From Pantoea eucalypti (GTDB lineage: Bacteria > Pseudomonadota > Gammaproteobacteria > Enterobacterales > Enterobacteriaceae): a stretch of DNA of 64,000 nt. Where the stretch lies: contig NZ_CP045720.1 in assembly GCF_009646115.1 (NCBI RefSeq), positions 3,472,001 to 3,536,000 of the forward strand, in the 5' to 3' direction. Shown here in pieces: positions 27,902 to 36,633 of this stretch. Each line of letters starts with the position of its first letter. Positions within the stretch are counted from its first letter, which is position 1. A program made the position numbers and the translations under genes. The notes beneath the pieces are model-generated. The model was not told the DNA's origin and did no database searches. It worked only from the letters and a program-made list of their open reading frames with translations.

Positions 27902-29223
27902 GGTAACTCCTCCACCAGACGACCGGCCGCAACCGGCTGTTTTTTATGGCGCAGTTCGCCGTAGAAGTAAAATCCGACCCAGGCGAAGCAGAGCAGCGAG
28001 ACACCAAACGCCAGCTGCATTGAACCCAGCGTGTCAGACACCAGGCCTTGCAGCGCCGGGACAAAGGCCGCGCCAACAATCGCCATCACGATAAACGCGC
28101 CTGCCACTTCAGTGTATTTATTATCGACCGTCGCCAGCGTACCGGCGTAGATCGTTGCCCAGCAGGGCCCAAACAGCACGCTGACAAAAACGGCGGCGTA
28201 GACGGCGGTAAAGTTCGGCACCAGCATCACATAAGCCAGCGTCAGCACGCCCAGCACCGAATAGGCGATCAGCACTTTCTCGGCACGGAAGCGGGTCATC
28301 AGGAAGTTCGCCACGAACTTGCCGATAAAGAAGCAGACGAAGCTGTAGATCATAAAGTTAGAGGCGTGACGTTCATTGGCTGCCCCCAGCGTCAGCGCCA
28401 GACGAATGGTAAATGACCAGACCGCCACCTGCATGCCGACATACAGGAACTGGGTCACAATGCCGCGTTTAAAGTGACGGTTAGCCGCCAGATAGCGGAA
28501 GGTCTCGCCCAGTGACGGCCGGGATTTCTCATTACTCTCTGGTTTGCAGCGCGGATAGCGGGTGAACATAAACAGCAGCATCACGACCACCAGCACCATC
28601 ACCAGATATTTGTAAGGCTCCAGCGTGTGCTCCAGCATTGTCAGGCGGAAAGCATGCGCCTGCTCTGCCGTCATGGCTGCCATCTGACTCTCCAGACTGT
28701 CGCCATCCTGGAACACCAGATATTTACCCAGCACAATCCCCATCAGCGCACCGATCGGATAGAAGGTCTGGCTGACGTTGAGGCGCAGCGTCGCATGATC
28801 ACGATGACCAATCATCGAGCTGTAGGTGTTGGCCGCCGTTTCCAGGAAACTCAGGCCAATGGCAATCGCAAAGATCGCCGCGAGGAACATGGTGTAGGTC
28901 GCCATGTGCGAAGCAGGATAAAAGGCGATACAGCCGGCAATGTAGAGCGCCAGACCGATCATAATCGCCATCTTGTAACTGGTTTTGCGGATCACCAGCG
29001 AGGCGGGGATCGCAATCAGAAAATAGCCGCCATAAAAGGCGCTCTGCACCAGCGCACTGGCGAAGTCGCTCAGGGCAAACACACTTTTAAACTGGGTAAT
29101 CAGGATATCGTTGAGACTCGCTGCACAGCCCCAGAGCGGGAAGAGGCACGACAGCAGAATGAACTGGAACAGCGGCGTTTTATTCAGATAGCCATCAGAT
29201 TGCTGAACAATTTTCTGTTGCAT
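27898..29223 (-). CDS. deoP: 2-Deoxy-D-ribose permease DeoP (FucP-family MFS)
   Basis: Inner-membrane sugar:proton symporter of the FucP branch of the major facilitator superfamily, 441 residues with about twelve membrane segments. Family features include PLFQFILLSCLFPLWGCAASLNDILITQFKSVF at the N-terminus, the FYGGYFLIAIPASLVIRKTSYK loop, and IGLSFLETAANTYSSMIGHRDHATLRLNVSQTFYPIGALMGIVLGKYLVF. FucP itself transports fucose; deoxyribose is inferred from the neighbouring deoxyribokinase-like gene and DeoR-type regulator and the match in order to Salmonella deoKPX. Confidence 0.87.
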   Translation of the reverse strand: MQQKIVQQSDGYLNKTPLFQFILLSCLFPLWGCAASLNDILITQFKSVFALSDFASALVQSAFYGGYFLIAIPASLVIRKTSYKMAIMIGLALYIAGCIAFYPASHMATYTMFLAAIFAIAIGLSFLETAANTYSSMIGHRDHATLRLNVSQTFYPIGALMGIVLGKYLVFQDGDSLESQMAAMTAEQAHAFRLTMLEHTLEPYKYLVMVLVVVMLLFMFTRYPRCKPESNEKSRPSLGETFRYLAANRHFKRGIVTQFLYVGMQVAVWSFTIRLALTLGAANERHASNFMIYSFVCFFIGKFVANFLMTRFRAEKVLIAYSVLGVLTLAYVMLVPNFTAVYAAVFVSVLFGPCWATIYAGTLATVDNKYTEVAGAFIVMAIVGAAFVPALQGLVSDTLGSMQLAFGVSLLCFAWVGFYFYGELRHKKQPVAAGRLVEELP

Positions 29224-29232
29224 AGCAGAACC

Positions 29233-30150
29233 TCAGTTACGGTTGAGAAAACGCTGGAAAGTCTCTGCGTCGGGATAAGCGCGCTGCGTGCCGCGCCCGG
29301 TGACGCTGCAGGCGGCATAGGCCGACGCCTGTGTCATGGCGGCGGCCACATCGCCGGTTTTCACCAGCAGATAGGCAAAGCAGCCGATAAAGGCATCACC
29401 TGCGCCGCTGGTATCGACCGCCTGAACCGGCGTCGCGGCCACGCGATGCACCTTGTCGCCGCTCATCCAGACCGAGCCCCGGCTGCCCAGAGTAATGATC
29501 AGATTTTTAAGGCCGCGCTTCAGCAGCGACTGCCCCGCCAGGATCACCTCGTCATCGGTGCTGACGGGCAGGCCGGTGAGGATCTCCAGTTCGGTTTCGT
29601 TCGGCATAAAGAAGTCGCATTTGCAGGCGTAGTGAATATCCAGCGAAGCGACGGCCGGTGCCGGATTCAGGATCACGTTGATCTGATGCTGGCGGGCAAA
29701 ATCGATGGCGTAATAGACCGTCTCCAGCGGGATCTCCAGCTGCAGGATGATCAGCTCACAGGCTTTCAGCGCCTCTGCCGCGTCGTCGATATCAGCCGGT
29801 TTCAGCTGCTGGTTGGCACCTTTGATAATCAGAATGCGGTTTTGCGACTGGTCATCGACAAAAATCGGTGCCACACCGCTGGAGGTGCCTGGTGCAGTGG
29901 TGACAAATCGCGTGTCCACGCCCTGCTGCTGCAGGTTCGCGACGGTGTTGGGCGCAAAGAGATCGTCGCCAACTTTGCTGACCATCATCACGCTGCCGCC
30001 CATTTTCGCCGCCGCAACCGCCTGGTTAGCGCCCTTACCGCCGCAGCCAATCGCAAAGTCAGGCGCTTCAAGGGTTTCGCCCGCTTTCGGCAGGCTGTTG
30101 GTATAGGTAATCAAATCGACCATGTTTGAGCCGATGACCGCAATTGTCAT
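29233..30150 (-). CDS. deoK: Deoxyribokinase / ribokinase-family kinase DeoK
   Basis: PfkB-family sugar kinase, 305 residues. N-terminal IAVIGSNMVDLITYTNSLPKAGETLEAPDFAIGCGGKGANQAVAAAKMG contains the sugar-binding glycines. The C-terminal DTSGAGDAFIGCFAYLL holds the catalytic Asp and anion hole. It would phosphorylate 2-deoxy-D-ribose to the 5-phosphate, the substrate of DeoC aldolase (not in the window); plain ribokinase activity cannot be excluded by sequence alone. ATG 30150 is preceded by AGGAG at 8 bases, better than the ATG two codons earlier. It is first in deoKPX and divergent from deoQ. Confidence 0.87.
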   Translation of the reverse strand: MTIAVIGSNMVDLITYTNSLPKAGETLEAPDFAIGCGGKGANQAVAAAKMGGSVMMVSKVGDDLFAPNTVANLQQQGVDTRFVTTAPGTSSGVAPIFVDDQSQNRILIIKGANQQLKPADIDDAAEALKACELIILQLEIPLETVYYAIDFARQHQINVILNPAPAVASLDIHYACKCDFFMPNETELEILTGLPVSTDDEVILAGQSLLKRGLKNLIITLGSRGSVWMSGDKVHRVAATPVQAVDTSGAGDAFIGCFAYLLVKTGDVAAAMTQASAYAACSVTGRGTQRAYPDAETFQRFLNRN

Positions 30151-30224
30151 GACCATTTCTCCTGGATATTTTGCAAACTTCAAATGTTATTAAAGTCACA
30201 ATAACCTTTCTTAAAAGTTAAATA

Positions 30225-30240
30225 TGTGACAAAAACCACA
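30225..30240. promoter_or_regulatory. CRP-like site for deoKPX
   Basis: TGTGA-CAAAAA-CCACA matches the CRP half-site pair TGTGA-N6-TCACA with one mismatch. On the minus strand TATTGT at 30203-30198 would be the -10 of a class II promoter with the CRP site centred near -41.5. This fits catabolite control of a sugar operon. Confidence 0.6.
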
Positions 30241-30289
30241 ACATGAGTGCGCAAAATCGACAATATGCGACAGGGATCGGGATTTTAAG

Positions 30290-30305
30290 TGTTACTATTA
30301 TAACA
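30290..30305. promoter_or_regulatory. DeoR/DeoQ-type operator
   Basis: TGTTACTATTATAACA has perfect TGTTA/TAACA arms and agrees at 13 of 16 positions with the E. coli DeoR operator TGTTAGAATTCTAACA. It lies in the deoK/deoQ divergent region beside a DeoR-like gene. Confidence 0.72.
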
Positions 30306-30529
30306 AGATAACATCATAGAGCCTGCTGGCTGAGCAATGTGAACGCCTGCGGCGATGAGCGGTAGTCACCGCACAGCGGAGGTTTGCGGGCCTTTCAGAA
30401 TGCGGGTAAGATTGGTTGCCAGCCTGGCGGATGAGACGCAACTCATTCAAATCTGTGAGGTTTGTCGCGTATTGACGTCGGTTCCGGCGTCTTTCCTCCG
30501 CATTGCAGGATAGGTAAACAGAGATGACC

Positions 30530-31294
30530 ATGGAAACCCGGCGCGACGAACGCATTCACAAGCTGACACAGGCGCTTAAACGCACCGATAAACTGCATCT
30601 CAAAGACGCGGCCCAGCTGCTGGGTGTCTCAGAGATGACGGTTCGCCGCGATTTAACCGAACCGGGCTCCAGCGTGGTGTTACTGGGCGGCTACATTGTC
30701 AGCGACCCAAAAAGTCATACCGGCCACTATTTTGTCAGCGATCAGCATGGGCAGAATGCGGCCAGAAAGCAGCGACTGGCGCAGGCGGCGGCCAGCCTGA
30801 TTAACGAAAACGATACGGTCTTTTTCGATTGCGGCACTACCCTGCCCTATATCGTTGATGCGATTCCCGACACGCTGTCGTTCACTGCCATCTGCTGTGC
30901 TATGAACACCTTTCTGACGCTGAAAGAGAAACCTGGCTGTAACGTTATTCTCAGCGGCGGTGAATTTCATGCTGACAACGCTCTGTTTACACCGATTGGC
31001 GTGCACACCATCCTGGACGATCTTTGTCCGACGCTGGCTTTGATCTCTGCGGCGGGTATCGACAAAGATCAGGGGGCGACCTGCTACAACACCAATGAAC
31101 TGATGATGAAACATCACGCCATGCTGCGTGCCCGAACGTCGGTACTGGTGGCTGACAGCAGTAAATATGGCAAGGTGCTGCCTGCCCGCATTGCCGGGCT
31201 GCAGCGTTTTGACCTGCTGGTGAGTGACAGCGCACCCGATCAGGCGTTACAGAACTGGCTGGCGCAGCAGGCGATACCGCTTCGCCTGCCCTGA
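30530..31294 (+). CDS. deoQ: DeoR-type repressor of the deoxyribose operon
   Basis: A 254-residue DeoR-family repressor, closest in my recall to E. coli DeoR itself: METRRDERIHKLTQALKRTDKLHLKDAAQLLGVSEMTVRRDL is the helix-turn-helix (residues 1-42). Next come VVLLGGYIVSDP and an ISOCOT-type sugar-phosphate domain with FFDCGTTLPYIVDAI and VILSGGEFHADNALFTPIG. I start at ATG 30530 because it aligns with E. coli DeoR; ATG 30524 is equally plausible. In Salmonella the deoKPX-linked paralogue is named DeoQ. Whether this genome also has deoR elsewhere is unknown. Confidence 0.86.
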   Translation: METRRDERIHKLTQALKRTDKLHLKDAAQLLGVSEMTVRRDLTEPGSSVVLLGGYIVSDPKSHTGHYFVSDQHGQNAARKQRLAQAAASLINENDTVFFDCGTTLPYIVDAIPDTLSFTAICCAMNTFLTLKEKPGCNVILSGGEFHADNALFTPIGVHTILDDLCPTLALISAAGIDKDQGATCYNTNELMMKHHAMLRARTSVLVADSSKYGKVLPARIAGLQRFDLLVSDSAPDQALQNWLAQQAIPLRLP

Positions 31295-31473
31295 GCCTGC
31301 CTCTGCCGTCATTTCAGCGATTACGCGCGGAAATCAGACAGTTATTTCATACGTTGTCCGGCATCACCGCCCTCAGGGCATTATTCGCCGCCCCCCGGCT
31401 GGGATTAAACGGTGAAAAAGGCTAAACTTCGACATCATTCCAACGACCAACAGACCCAGAGGCTCAATCCAAC

Positions 31474-33141
31474 GTGGCTCAATTCGTCTATAGCATGCAT
31501 CGCGTCGGCAAAGTGGTTCCGCCGAAGCGACATATCCTGAAAAACATCTCGCTCAGCTTCTTCCCCGGCGCAAAAATCGGCGTACTCGGCCTTAATGGCG
31601 CGGGTAAATCTACCCTGCTGCGCATCATGGCCGGCATCGATAAAGATATCGAAGGGGAAGCGCGTCCGCAGCCAGGCATCAAGATTGGCTACCTGCCGCA
31701 GGAGCCGCAGCTTAACCTTGAACACACCGTGCGCGAGTCGGTTGAAGAAGCGCTGTCAGAAGTAGTTGGCGCACTGAAACGTCTCGACGAAGTTTATGCG
31801 CTCTATGCCGAAGAGGATGCAGACTTCGACAAGCTGGCCGCTGAGCAGGGCCGTCTTGAAGAGATCATCCAGGCGCACGATGGTCACAACCTGAATACCC
31901 AACTGGAACGTGCTGCCGATGCGCTGCGCCTGCCAGACTGGGACGCGAAGATCGCCACCCTTTCCGGTGGTGAACGTCGCCGCGTCGCCCTCTGCCGCCT
32001 GCTGCTGGAAAAACCAGACATGCTGCTGCTGGACGAACCGACGAACCACCTGGACGCCGAATCTGTCGCCTGGCTGGAGCGCTTCCTGCATGACTTCGAA
32101 GGCACTGTGGTCGCGATTACGCATGACCGTTACTTCCTGGATAACGTGGCAGGCTGGATTCTGGAACTTGACCGCGGTGAAGGTATTCCGTGGGAAGGCA
32201 ACTACTCCTCCTGGCTGGAGCAGAAAGATGCGCGTCTGGCTCAGGAAGCTTCTTCTGAAGCCGCGCGTCGTAAGTCGATTGAGAAAGAGCTGGAGTGGGT
32301 GCGCAAAGGGCCAAAAGGCCAGCAGTCTAAAGGCAAAGCCCGTCTGGCTCGCTTTGAAGAGCTGAACAACACGGACTACCAGAAGCGTAACGAAACCAAC
32401 GAACTGTTTATTCCGCCAGGTGCCCGTCTGGGTGACAAAGTGCTGGAAGTCAGCAATCTGCGTAAGTCCTATGGCGACCGTGTGCTGATTGACGATCTCT
32501 CGTTCTCAGTACCGAAAGGGGCAATTGTCGGGATTATCGGTCCTAACGGCGCGGGTAAATCGACGCTGTTCCGCATGATGTCCGGTCAGGAACAGCCTGA
32601 TTCCGGCAGCATTGTGCTGGGCGAGACGGTGAAACTGGCGTCCGTCGATCAGTTCCGCGACAGCATGGATAACTCCAAAACCGTCTGGGAAGAAGTTTCC
32701 GGTGGTCAGGACATCATGCGTATCGGTAACACCGAGATGCCAAGCCGCGCCTATGTTGGCCGCTTTAACTTTAAAGGCGTCGATCAGGGCAAACGCGTTG
32801 GCGAACTGTCGGGTGGTGAGCGTGGTCGTCTGCACCTCGCGAAACTGCTGCAGGTTGGCGGCAACATGTTGCTGCTCGATGAACCGACCAACGACCTGGA
32901 TATCGAAACCCTGCGCGCGCTGGAAAACGCCCTGCTGGAGTTCCCGGGCTGTGCCATGGTCATCTCGCATGACCGCTGGTTCCTGGACCGTATCGCGACG
33001 CACATCCTGGATTACCAGGATGAGGGTAATATCGAATTCTTCGAAGGTAACTTTACCGAATATGAAGAGTACAAGAAGCGTACTCTCGGCGCCGACGCAC
33101 TGGAGCCGAAGCGCATCAAGTACAAGCGCATGACGAAGTAA
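31474..33141 (+). CDS. ettA: Energy-dependent translational throttle protein EttA
   Basis: ABC-F ATPase (formerly YjjK) that binds the ribosomal E site and gates entry into elongation according to the ATP/ADP ratio. The 555-residue product has two ABC cassettes, Walker A GLNGAGKSTLL and GPNGAGKSTLF and signatures LSGGERRRVAL and LSGGERGRLHL. The arm and the P-site tRNA interaction linker (KELEWVRKGPKGQQSKGKARLARFEEL) lie between them. The start is GTG 31474, as MAQFVYSMHRVGKVVPPKR aligns with E. coli. It is normally next to slt; here about 16 kb of catabolic genes separate them. Confidence 0.97.
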   Translation: MAQFVYSMHRVGKVVPPKRHILKNISLSFFPGAKIGVLGLNGAGKSTLLRIMAGIDKDIEGEARPQPGIKIGYLPQEPQLNLEHTVRESVEEALSEVVGALKRLDEVYALYAEEDADFDKLAAEQGRLEEIIQAHDGHNLNTQLERAADALRLPDWDAKIATLSGGERRRVALCRLLLEKPDMLLLDEPTNHLDAESVAWLERFLHDFEGTVVAITHDRYFLDNVAGWILELDRGEGIPWEGNYSSWLEQKDARLAQEASSEAARRKSIEKELEWVRKGPKGQQSKGKARLARFEELNNTDYQKRNETNELFIPPGARLGDKVLEVSNLRKSYGDRVLIDDLSFSVPKGAIVGIIGPNGAGKSTLFRMMSGQEQPDSGSIVLGETVKLASVDQFRDSMDNSKTVWEEVSGGQDIMRIGNTEMPSRAYVGRFNFKGVDQGKRVGELSGGERGRLHLAKLLQVGGNMLLLDEPTNDLDIETLRALENALLEFPGCAMVISHDRWFLDRIATHILDYQDEGNIEFFEGNFTEYEEYKKRTLGADALEPKRIKYKRMTK

Positions 33142-33151
33142 TCGAATAAAC

Positions 33152-33176
33152 GGGCGGCAGCGATGCCGCCCTTTTT
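33152..33176 (+). terminator. Rho-independent terminator after ettA
   Basis: GGGCGGCA and TGCCGCCC form an 8-bp perfect stem with a GCGA tetraloop, then five Ts, ten bases past the ettA stop. Confidence 0.92.
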
Positions 33177-33186
33177 GATGGTTCAC

Positions 33187-34083
33187 TCAGCGATAAAACT
33201 CCCTGAATACCGGAGACTGCAGCGCAAACTCTATAAAGCGTGCCAGCGCAGGCGAATTCAGTTTACGGCCCGGATAGACCAGCCACAGCTCATTTCCCTC
33301 GACTTCCCATTCCGGCAGCACCGGCACCAGCCGGGGATCCGCCATCGCCCCATCGGTCAGAAAGTGCGGCAGCAGCGTAATGCCTGCATCGCCCAGCGCC
33401 GATTCGCGCGCATAGAGTAAATTGTCGGTGAGATGGCCAGGCGGCAGCAGCCAGCGGTAGAACGCGCCATCACGCTGCAATACCCATTCATTCCATGCGC
33501 GATGCGCGATACAGCGGTGAGCTGACAGCTGCTGCGGGTGAAGCAGCGGCGGGTGCTGATTAAGATAGTGCTGCGAAGCCACCAGCAGTCGTGGGCAGTT
33601 GCCTATCCGGCGGCCAATCAGCGAGGACTCCTGCGGCTGACCGGTGCGCAGCGCCACATCAAAGCCCTCCTGTACCAGATCCCGCATCTCATCGGAAATC
33701 GAGACATCCAGCGTCACATCAGGATAGAGACGCAAAAACGCTGCATTACAGCGCGCCAGCAGTGTGGCCCCAATGCCCGCCGGACTGGTGATGCGCAGAC
33801 GCCCGCTGGGGTTTTCACGCAGGCTGGCGATAGCCTGATCGGCGCGTTCACTGGCCTGCATCATCTCCTGACAATGCAGCAGATAGCGCTCACCGGCAAA
33901 AGTCAGATTGAGCTGGCGGGTGGTGCGATTCAGCAAACGAATCCCCAGCCGCTGCTCCAGCTGGCTGATACGCTGACTGACACTGGATTTAGGCAGGCCT
34001 GCGCGTTCTGCCGCGCCGGTAAAGCTGCCGCACTCCGCCACCAGCGCAAACAGCGCCATGTCCTGCCACTGACGAAATGCCAT
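33187..34083 (-). CDS. LysR-family transcriptional regulator
   Basis: A 298-residue LysR regulator. The N-terminal winged helix is at residues 1-65 (FALVAECGSFTGAAERAGLPKSSVSQRISQLEQRLGIRLLNRTTRQLNLT) and the periplasmic-binding-like effector domain from about 90 to 298 (GRLRITSPAGIGATLL). It is of the DhcR/AaeR-like group often linked to oxidoreductases. It is divergent from the quinone-oxidoreductase-like gene, so that gene is the likely target. An inverted repeat at its own ribosome site may allow autoregulation. Ligand unknown. Confidence 0.9.
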   Translation of the reverse strand: MAFRQWQDMALFALVAECGSFTGAAERAGLPKSSVSQRISQLEQRLGIRLLNRTTRQLNLTFAGERYLLHCQEMMQASERADQAIASLRENPSGRLRITSPAGIGATLLARCNAAFLRLYPDVTLDVSISDEMRDLVQEGFDVALRTGQPQESSLIGRRIGNCPRLLVASQHYLNQHPPLLHPQQLSAHRCIAHRAWNEWVLQRDGAFYRWLLPPGHLTDNLLYARESALGDAGITLLPHFLTDGAMADPRLVPVLPEWEVEGNELWLVYPGRKLNSPALARFIEFALQSPVFREFYR

Positions 34084-34102
34084 TGTTCACCTCAGACGAA
34101 CA
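34084..34102. promoter_or_regulatory. Inverted repeat at the LysR gene start
   Basis: TGTTC-N9-GAACA directly abuts the start codon and encloses the GAGG ribosome site of the LysR gene. It may be an operator or an RNA hairpin; it is not of the usual T-N11-A spacing. Confidence 0.35.
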
Positions 34103-34269
34103 CTCTATGAAAGATTGTCCATCTTATCACCGTTAAAATCAGGTTCTACACTTAAGGCCTGTCTTCATCATTACAGCTGGTCTTGCCATAGAGAGTATGT
34201 ACACCGACTCCCGACCAGGCTGTCAGAGAAAAGAGCCAGACTCTTTGCTTAACTACACAGGAAAACGTT

Positions 34270-35271
34270 ATGTCTATTCGCGCTATCGCAATTAATCCCG
34301 AAAATCCTGAACACTTTACTGAAATTTTCCCTGAAACCCCCACGCCAGGCGAGTATGACCTGCGTGTCGAGGTCAAAGCCGCCTCGGTCAACCCGGTTGA
34401 TACCAAGGTGCACAAAGGGGCGAAGAAGAACGGCTTACAGCAGCCACGTATCCTGGGCTGGGATGCCAGCGGCGTTGTGCTGGAAGTGGGCAGCTCAGTC
34501 AGCAACTTTAAGCCTGGCGATGAAGTCTTCTACGCCGGCGATCTGACCCGTCCAGGCAGCAACAGCACTGAGCAGCTGGTGGACTCACGCATCACCGGCC
34601 ATAAGCCAGAGAGTCTGGACTGGGCACAGTCTGCCGCGATCCCACTGACGGCCCTGACCGCATGGGAAGGTTTGTTTGAACGACTGAACCTGGAGACGGC
34701 ATCGGAAGATCAGACTCTGCTGATCGTTGGCGGCGCAGGTGGTGTTGGATCACTGGCGATCCCCCTGGCGAAGCTGCGCAGCAAAGTGAAGATCATTGCG
34801 ACTGCCTCGCGTGAAGATTCCGCCCAGTGGTGCCGCGATCGCGGAGCCGATGTGGTGATCAATTACAAAGATATGATCGGTGAGCTGGAGAAACAGGGCA
34901 TTAAGCAGGTTGATTATATTTTCTGCCTGAACGATACCGACGGTCACTGGGAGACGATGGCGAAGCTGATCGCACCACAGGGTCATATCTGCACCATCGT
35001 GGAAAACGAACATCCGCTGTCGATGGATCAACTGAAGCTGAAGAGTGCGGCACTGCACTTCGAGCTGATGTACACCCGCAGCATGTTTAATACCCCGGAT
35101 ATGGCGCGTCAGGGCGAGATTCTGGATGCGGTATCAGCATTGCTGGATGAAGGTAAACTGCAAACCACGCTGAGCGAAACGCTGCACGGCTTAAGCGTTG
35201 AGACGTTAACTGCCGCCCATCAGCGTGTGCTGGAAGGCCACATGCGCGGCAAAGTGGTCATGGTCTATTAA
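34270..35271 (+). CDS. Zinc-type alcohol dehydrogenase-like protein / NADPH:quinone oxidoreductase family
   Basis: Medium-chain dehydrogenase/reductase, 333 residues, cytoplasmic. It has the GroES-like N domain (LRVEVKAASVNPVDTKVHKG, DASGVVLEVGSSVSNFKPGDEVFYAG) and a nucleotide-binding LLIVGGAGGVGSLAIPLAKLRSKVKIIATA (about residues 153-182). The cysteine/histidine zinc ligands of true alcohol dehydrogenases are not evident, so a zinc-free, NADPH-dependent quinone or enone reductase is likely. It is paired divergently with a LysR gene, an insertion between ettA and nadR relative to E. coli. Substrate unknown. Confidence 0.88.
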   Translation: MSIRAIAINPENPEHFTEIFPETPTPGEYDLRVEVKAASVNPVDTKVHKGAKKNGLQQPRILGWDASGVVLEVGSSVSNFKPGDEVFYAGDLTRPGSNSTEQLVDSRITGHKPESLDWAQSAAIPLTALTAWEGLFERLNLETASEDQTLLIVGGAGGVGSLAIPLAKLRSKVKIIATASREDSAQWCRDRGADVVINYKDMIGELEKQGIKQVDYIFCLNDTDGHWETMAKLIAPQGHICTIVENEHPLSMDQLKLKSAALHFELMYTRSMFNTPDMARQGEILDAVSALLDEGKLQTTLSETLHGLSVETLTAAHQRVLEGHMRGKVVMVY

Positions 35272-35276
35272 TGCGC

Positions 35277-35307
35277 TGACCCGGCTGCCGTGCGGCAGAC
35301 CGGGTCA
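35277..35307. terminator. Hairpin between convergent oxidoreductase gene and nadR
   Basis: TGACCCGG and CCGGGTCA enclose a second stem CTGCCG/CGGCAG. There is no T run on either strand, so it may act as a transcript-end barrier rather than a classical terminator. Confidence 0.5.
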
Positions 35308-35316
35308 CAGCTGGCG

Positions 35317-36558
35317 TTACGGCTGGGCGTTTTTCTCGCCCAGCATCGCTTTGACCAGCTCAATGCAGCGCAGGAAACGCGCATCATAATCATCTTCCTG
35401 CACGTGCAGGAATTCGATGTTGTTTTCACGCAACATTGTCACCAGCATCGACTGAAACTCCCGCCGATCCACGGAACTGCCCAGACTGCGCAATCCATCT
35501 GCGACCCAGGGCACGTTATTCTCTAACAGAATCACCAGATCAAAACGGTATTCATCGATCAGTGCCTGCACAAAGGGATGTTCGCGCCCTTCATACTTCA
35601 GACAGAATGCCTGCGTGGTCACAAAATCGGTGTCGATAAACGCCACTTTATTGGCGTATTTAACGGCGAAATCGATGTACTGTGCCTGACCCAGCGCGAT
35701 CTTGTCGTAATCGGAATATTGCAGCGCCATTTCGTCACCGCCCAGATGGGAGAAGACATAGTCGCGGCCATATTCCCAGGCGCTGGTGGTGTTAAAGATG
35801 TTGGCGAGCTTATTCACCAGCGTCGATTTACCGCTCGACTCGCCGCCGAGAATCGCCACGGTGCGCACAAAGAACGGCTTCACTTCCGTAGGAATGTAAT
35901 CCCAGAAGCGGAACGGATCCTGACGAATCTGCGCGCCACTGATGCTCATAAAGGATCGGTTGGGATCGACCAGCACGGTCTGAATGCCAAGGTGCTGCTG
36001 ATACATCTCCGCATCGGGCGCTTCACTGGTGTAGATGCAATCAGGTGCAATGCCGTGCTCGCTCAGAAACGCGCTGACGCCCTTGCTCCAGACATCCCAG
36101 CCATGCGGATAGGGTTCAATCCCCTCCTCATCAAAGGCGTGGATGCGGATATTTTTCTGATACTTAAAGGTCTGCAGCAGCCAGCGCAGGCGATCGCTGA
36201 CCGTAGGCTGCTGTGACATCGCGCTGTTCTCAAACAGTTCACGGTCACGCGGCTCGTCATAACCCATAATGATATGCAGCTCATCCACCTGACTGCAGGC
36301 GCGCTGAATCAGATAGATATGGCCGGTGTGCAGCGGATAAAACTTACCAAATACCACGCCCACCGTTTTATCGCGGCGCGGAAATTCAAGGCCCAGGAAT
36401 CGGTGAAGCGCCTCCAGTTTTTGCGCGCTGGGGCTTTTGATTTTGGCATTGAGCAACTGGCTTAGATAGCCTTTGGTCATGCCGCTGGCATCAGCGACCT
36501 GTTGCAGCGTATGGCCCTGCTGGCGAATAGCCGTTTTCAGATAATCAAACGACGACAT
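35317..36558 (-). CDS. nadR: Trifunctional NAD regulator / NMN adenylyltransferase / ribosylnicotinamide kinase NadR
   Basis: Represses NAD synthesis genes and has weak NMN adenylyltransferase and ribosylnicotinamide kinase activities. The 413-residue product has a Cro/C1-type helix-turn-helix (residues 8-45, LQQVADASGMTKGYLSQLLN). The nucleotidyltransferase motif GKFYPLHTGH is at 71-80 with the distal ISGAQIR, and the kinase Walker A is GGESSGKSTLVNKL near residue 235. Length and order are as in E. coli. It lies downstream of radA with a strong hairpin between them, so coupling to serB-radA may be partial. Confidence 0.97.
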   Translation of the reverse strand: MSSFDYLKTAIRQQGHTLQQVADASGMTKGYLSQLLNAKIKSPSAQKLEALHRFLGLEFPRRDKTVGVVFGKFYPLHTGHIYLIQRACSQVDELHIIMGYDEPRDRELFENSAMSQQPTVSDRLRWLLQTFKYQKNIRIHAFDEEGIEPYPHGWDVWSKGVSAFLSEHGIAPDCIYTSEAPDAEMYQQHLGIQTVLVDPNRSFMSISGAQIRQDPFRFWDYIPTEVKPFFVRTVAILGGESSGKSTLVNKLANIFNTTSAWEYGRDYVFSHLGGDEMALQYSDYDKIALGQAQYIDFAVKYANKVAFIDTDFVTTQAFCLKYEGREHPFVQALIDEYRFDLVILLENNVPWVADGLRSLGSSVDRREFQSMLVTMLRENNIEFLHVQEDDYDARFLRCIELVKAMLGEKNAQP

Positions 36559-36593
36559 GTCGTGCCTCCTGCATCAATGCGGTTAAGGTGGGA

Positions 36594-36626
36594 GCGGCCT
36601 GCCCGCGACGCAGGCTGGCAGGCCGC
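36594..36626. other. REP-like hairpin between radA and nadR
   Basis: Perfect 10-bp arms GCGGCCTGCC and GGCAGGCCGC with a 13-nt spacer lie just beyond the radA stop. GC-rich and lacking a T run, it resembles a REP-type stabilising hairpin. Confidence 0.6.
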
Positions 36627-36633
36627 AGGCGCA

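Larger units (their letters stand above)
30151..30523. other. 373-bp divergent control region deoK/deoQ
   Basis: No gene is visible. It contains a CRP-like site, a DeoR-operator-like palindrome (both listed) and an inverted repeat GTTATT-N8-AATAAC at 30186-30205, close to the predicted deoK start point. The deoQ-proximal part (30306-30523) shows nothing I can assign. Confidence 0.65.

Noticed and set aside
28627..30129. A 500-codon open frame on the plus strand antisense to deoP and deoK
   Set aside because: Composition is rich in Arg/His/Gln with no known motif, typical of the antisense of GC-rich genes; both genes on the other strand are clear family members.
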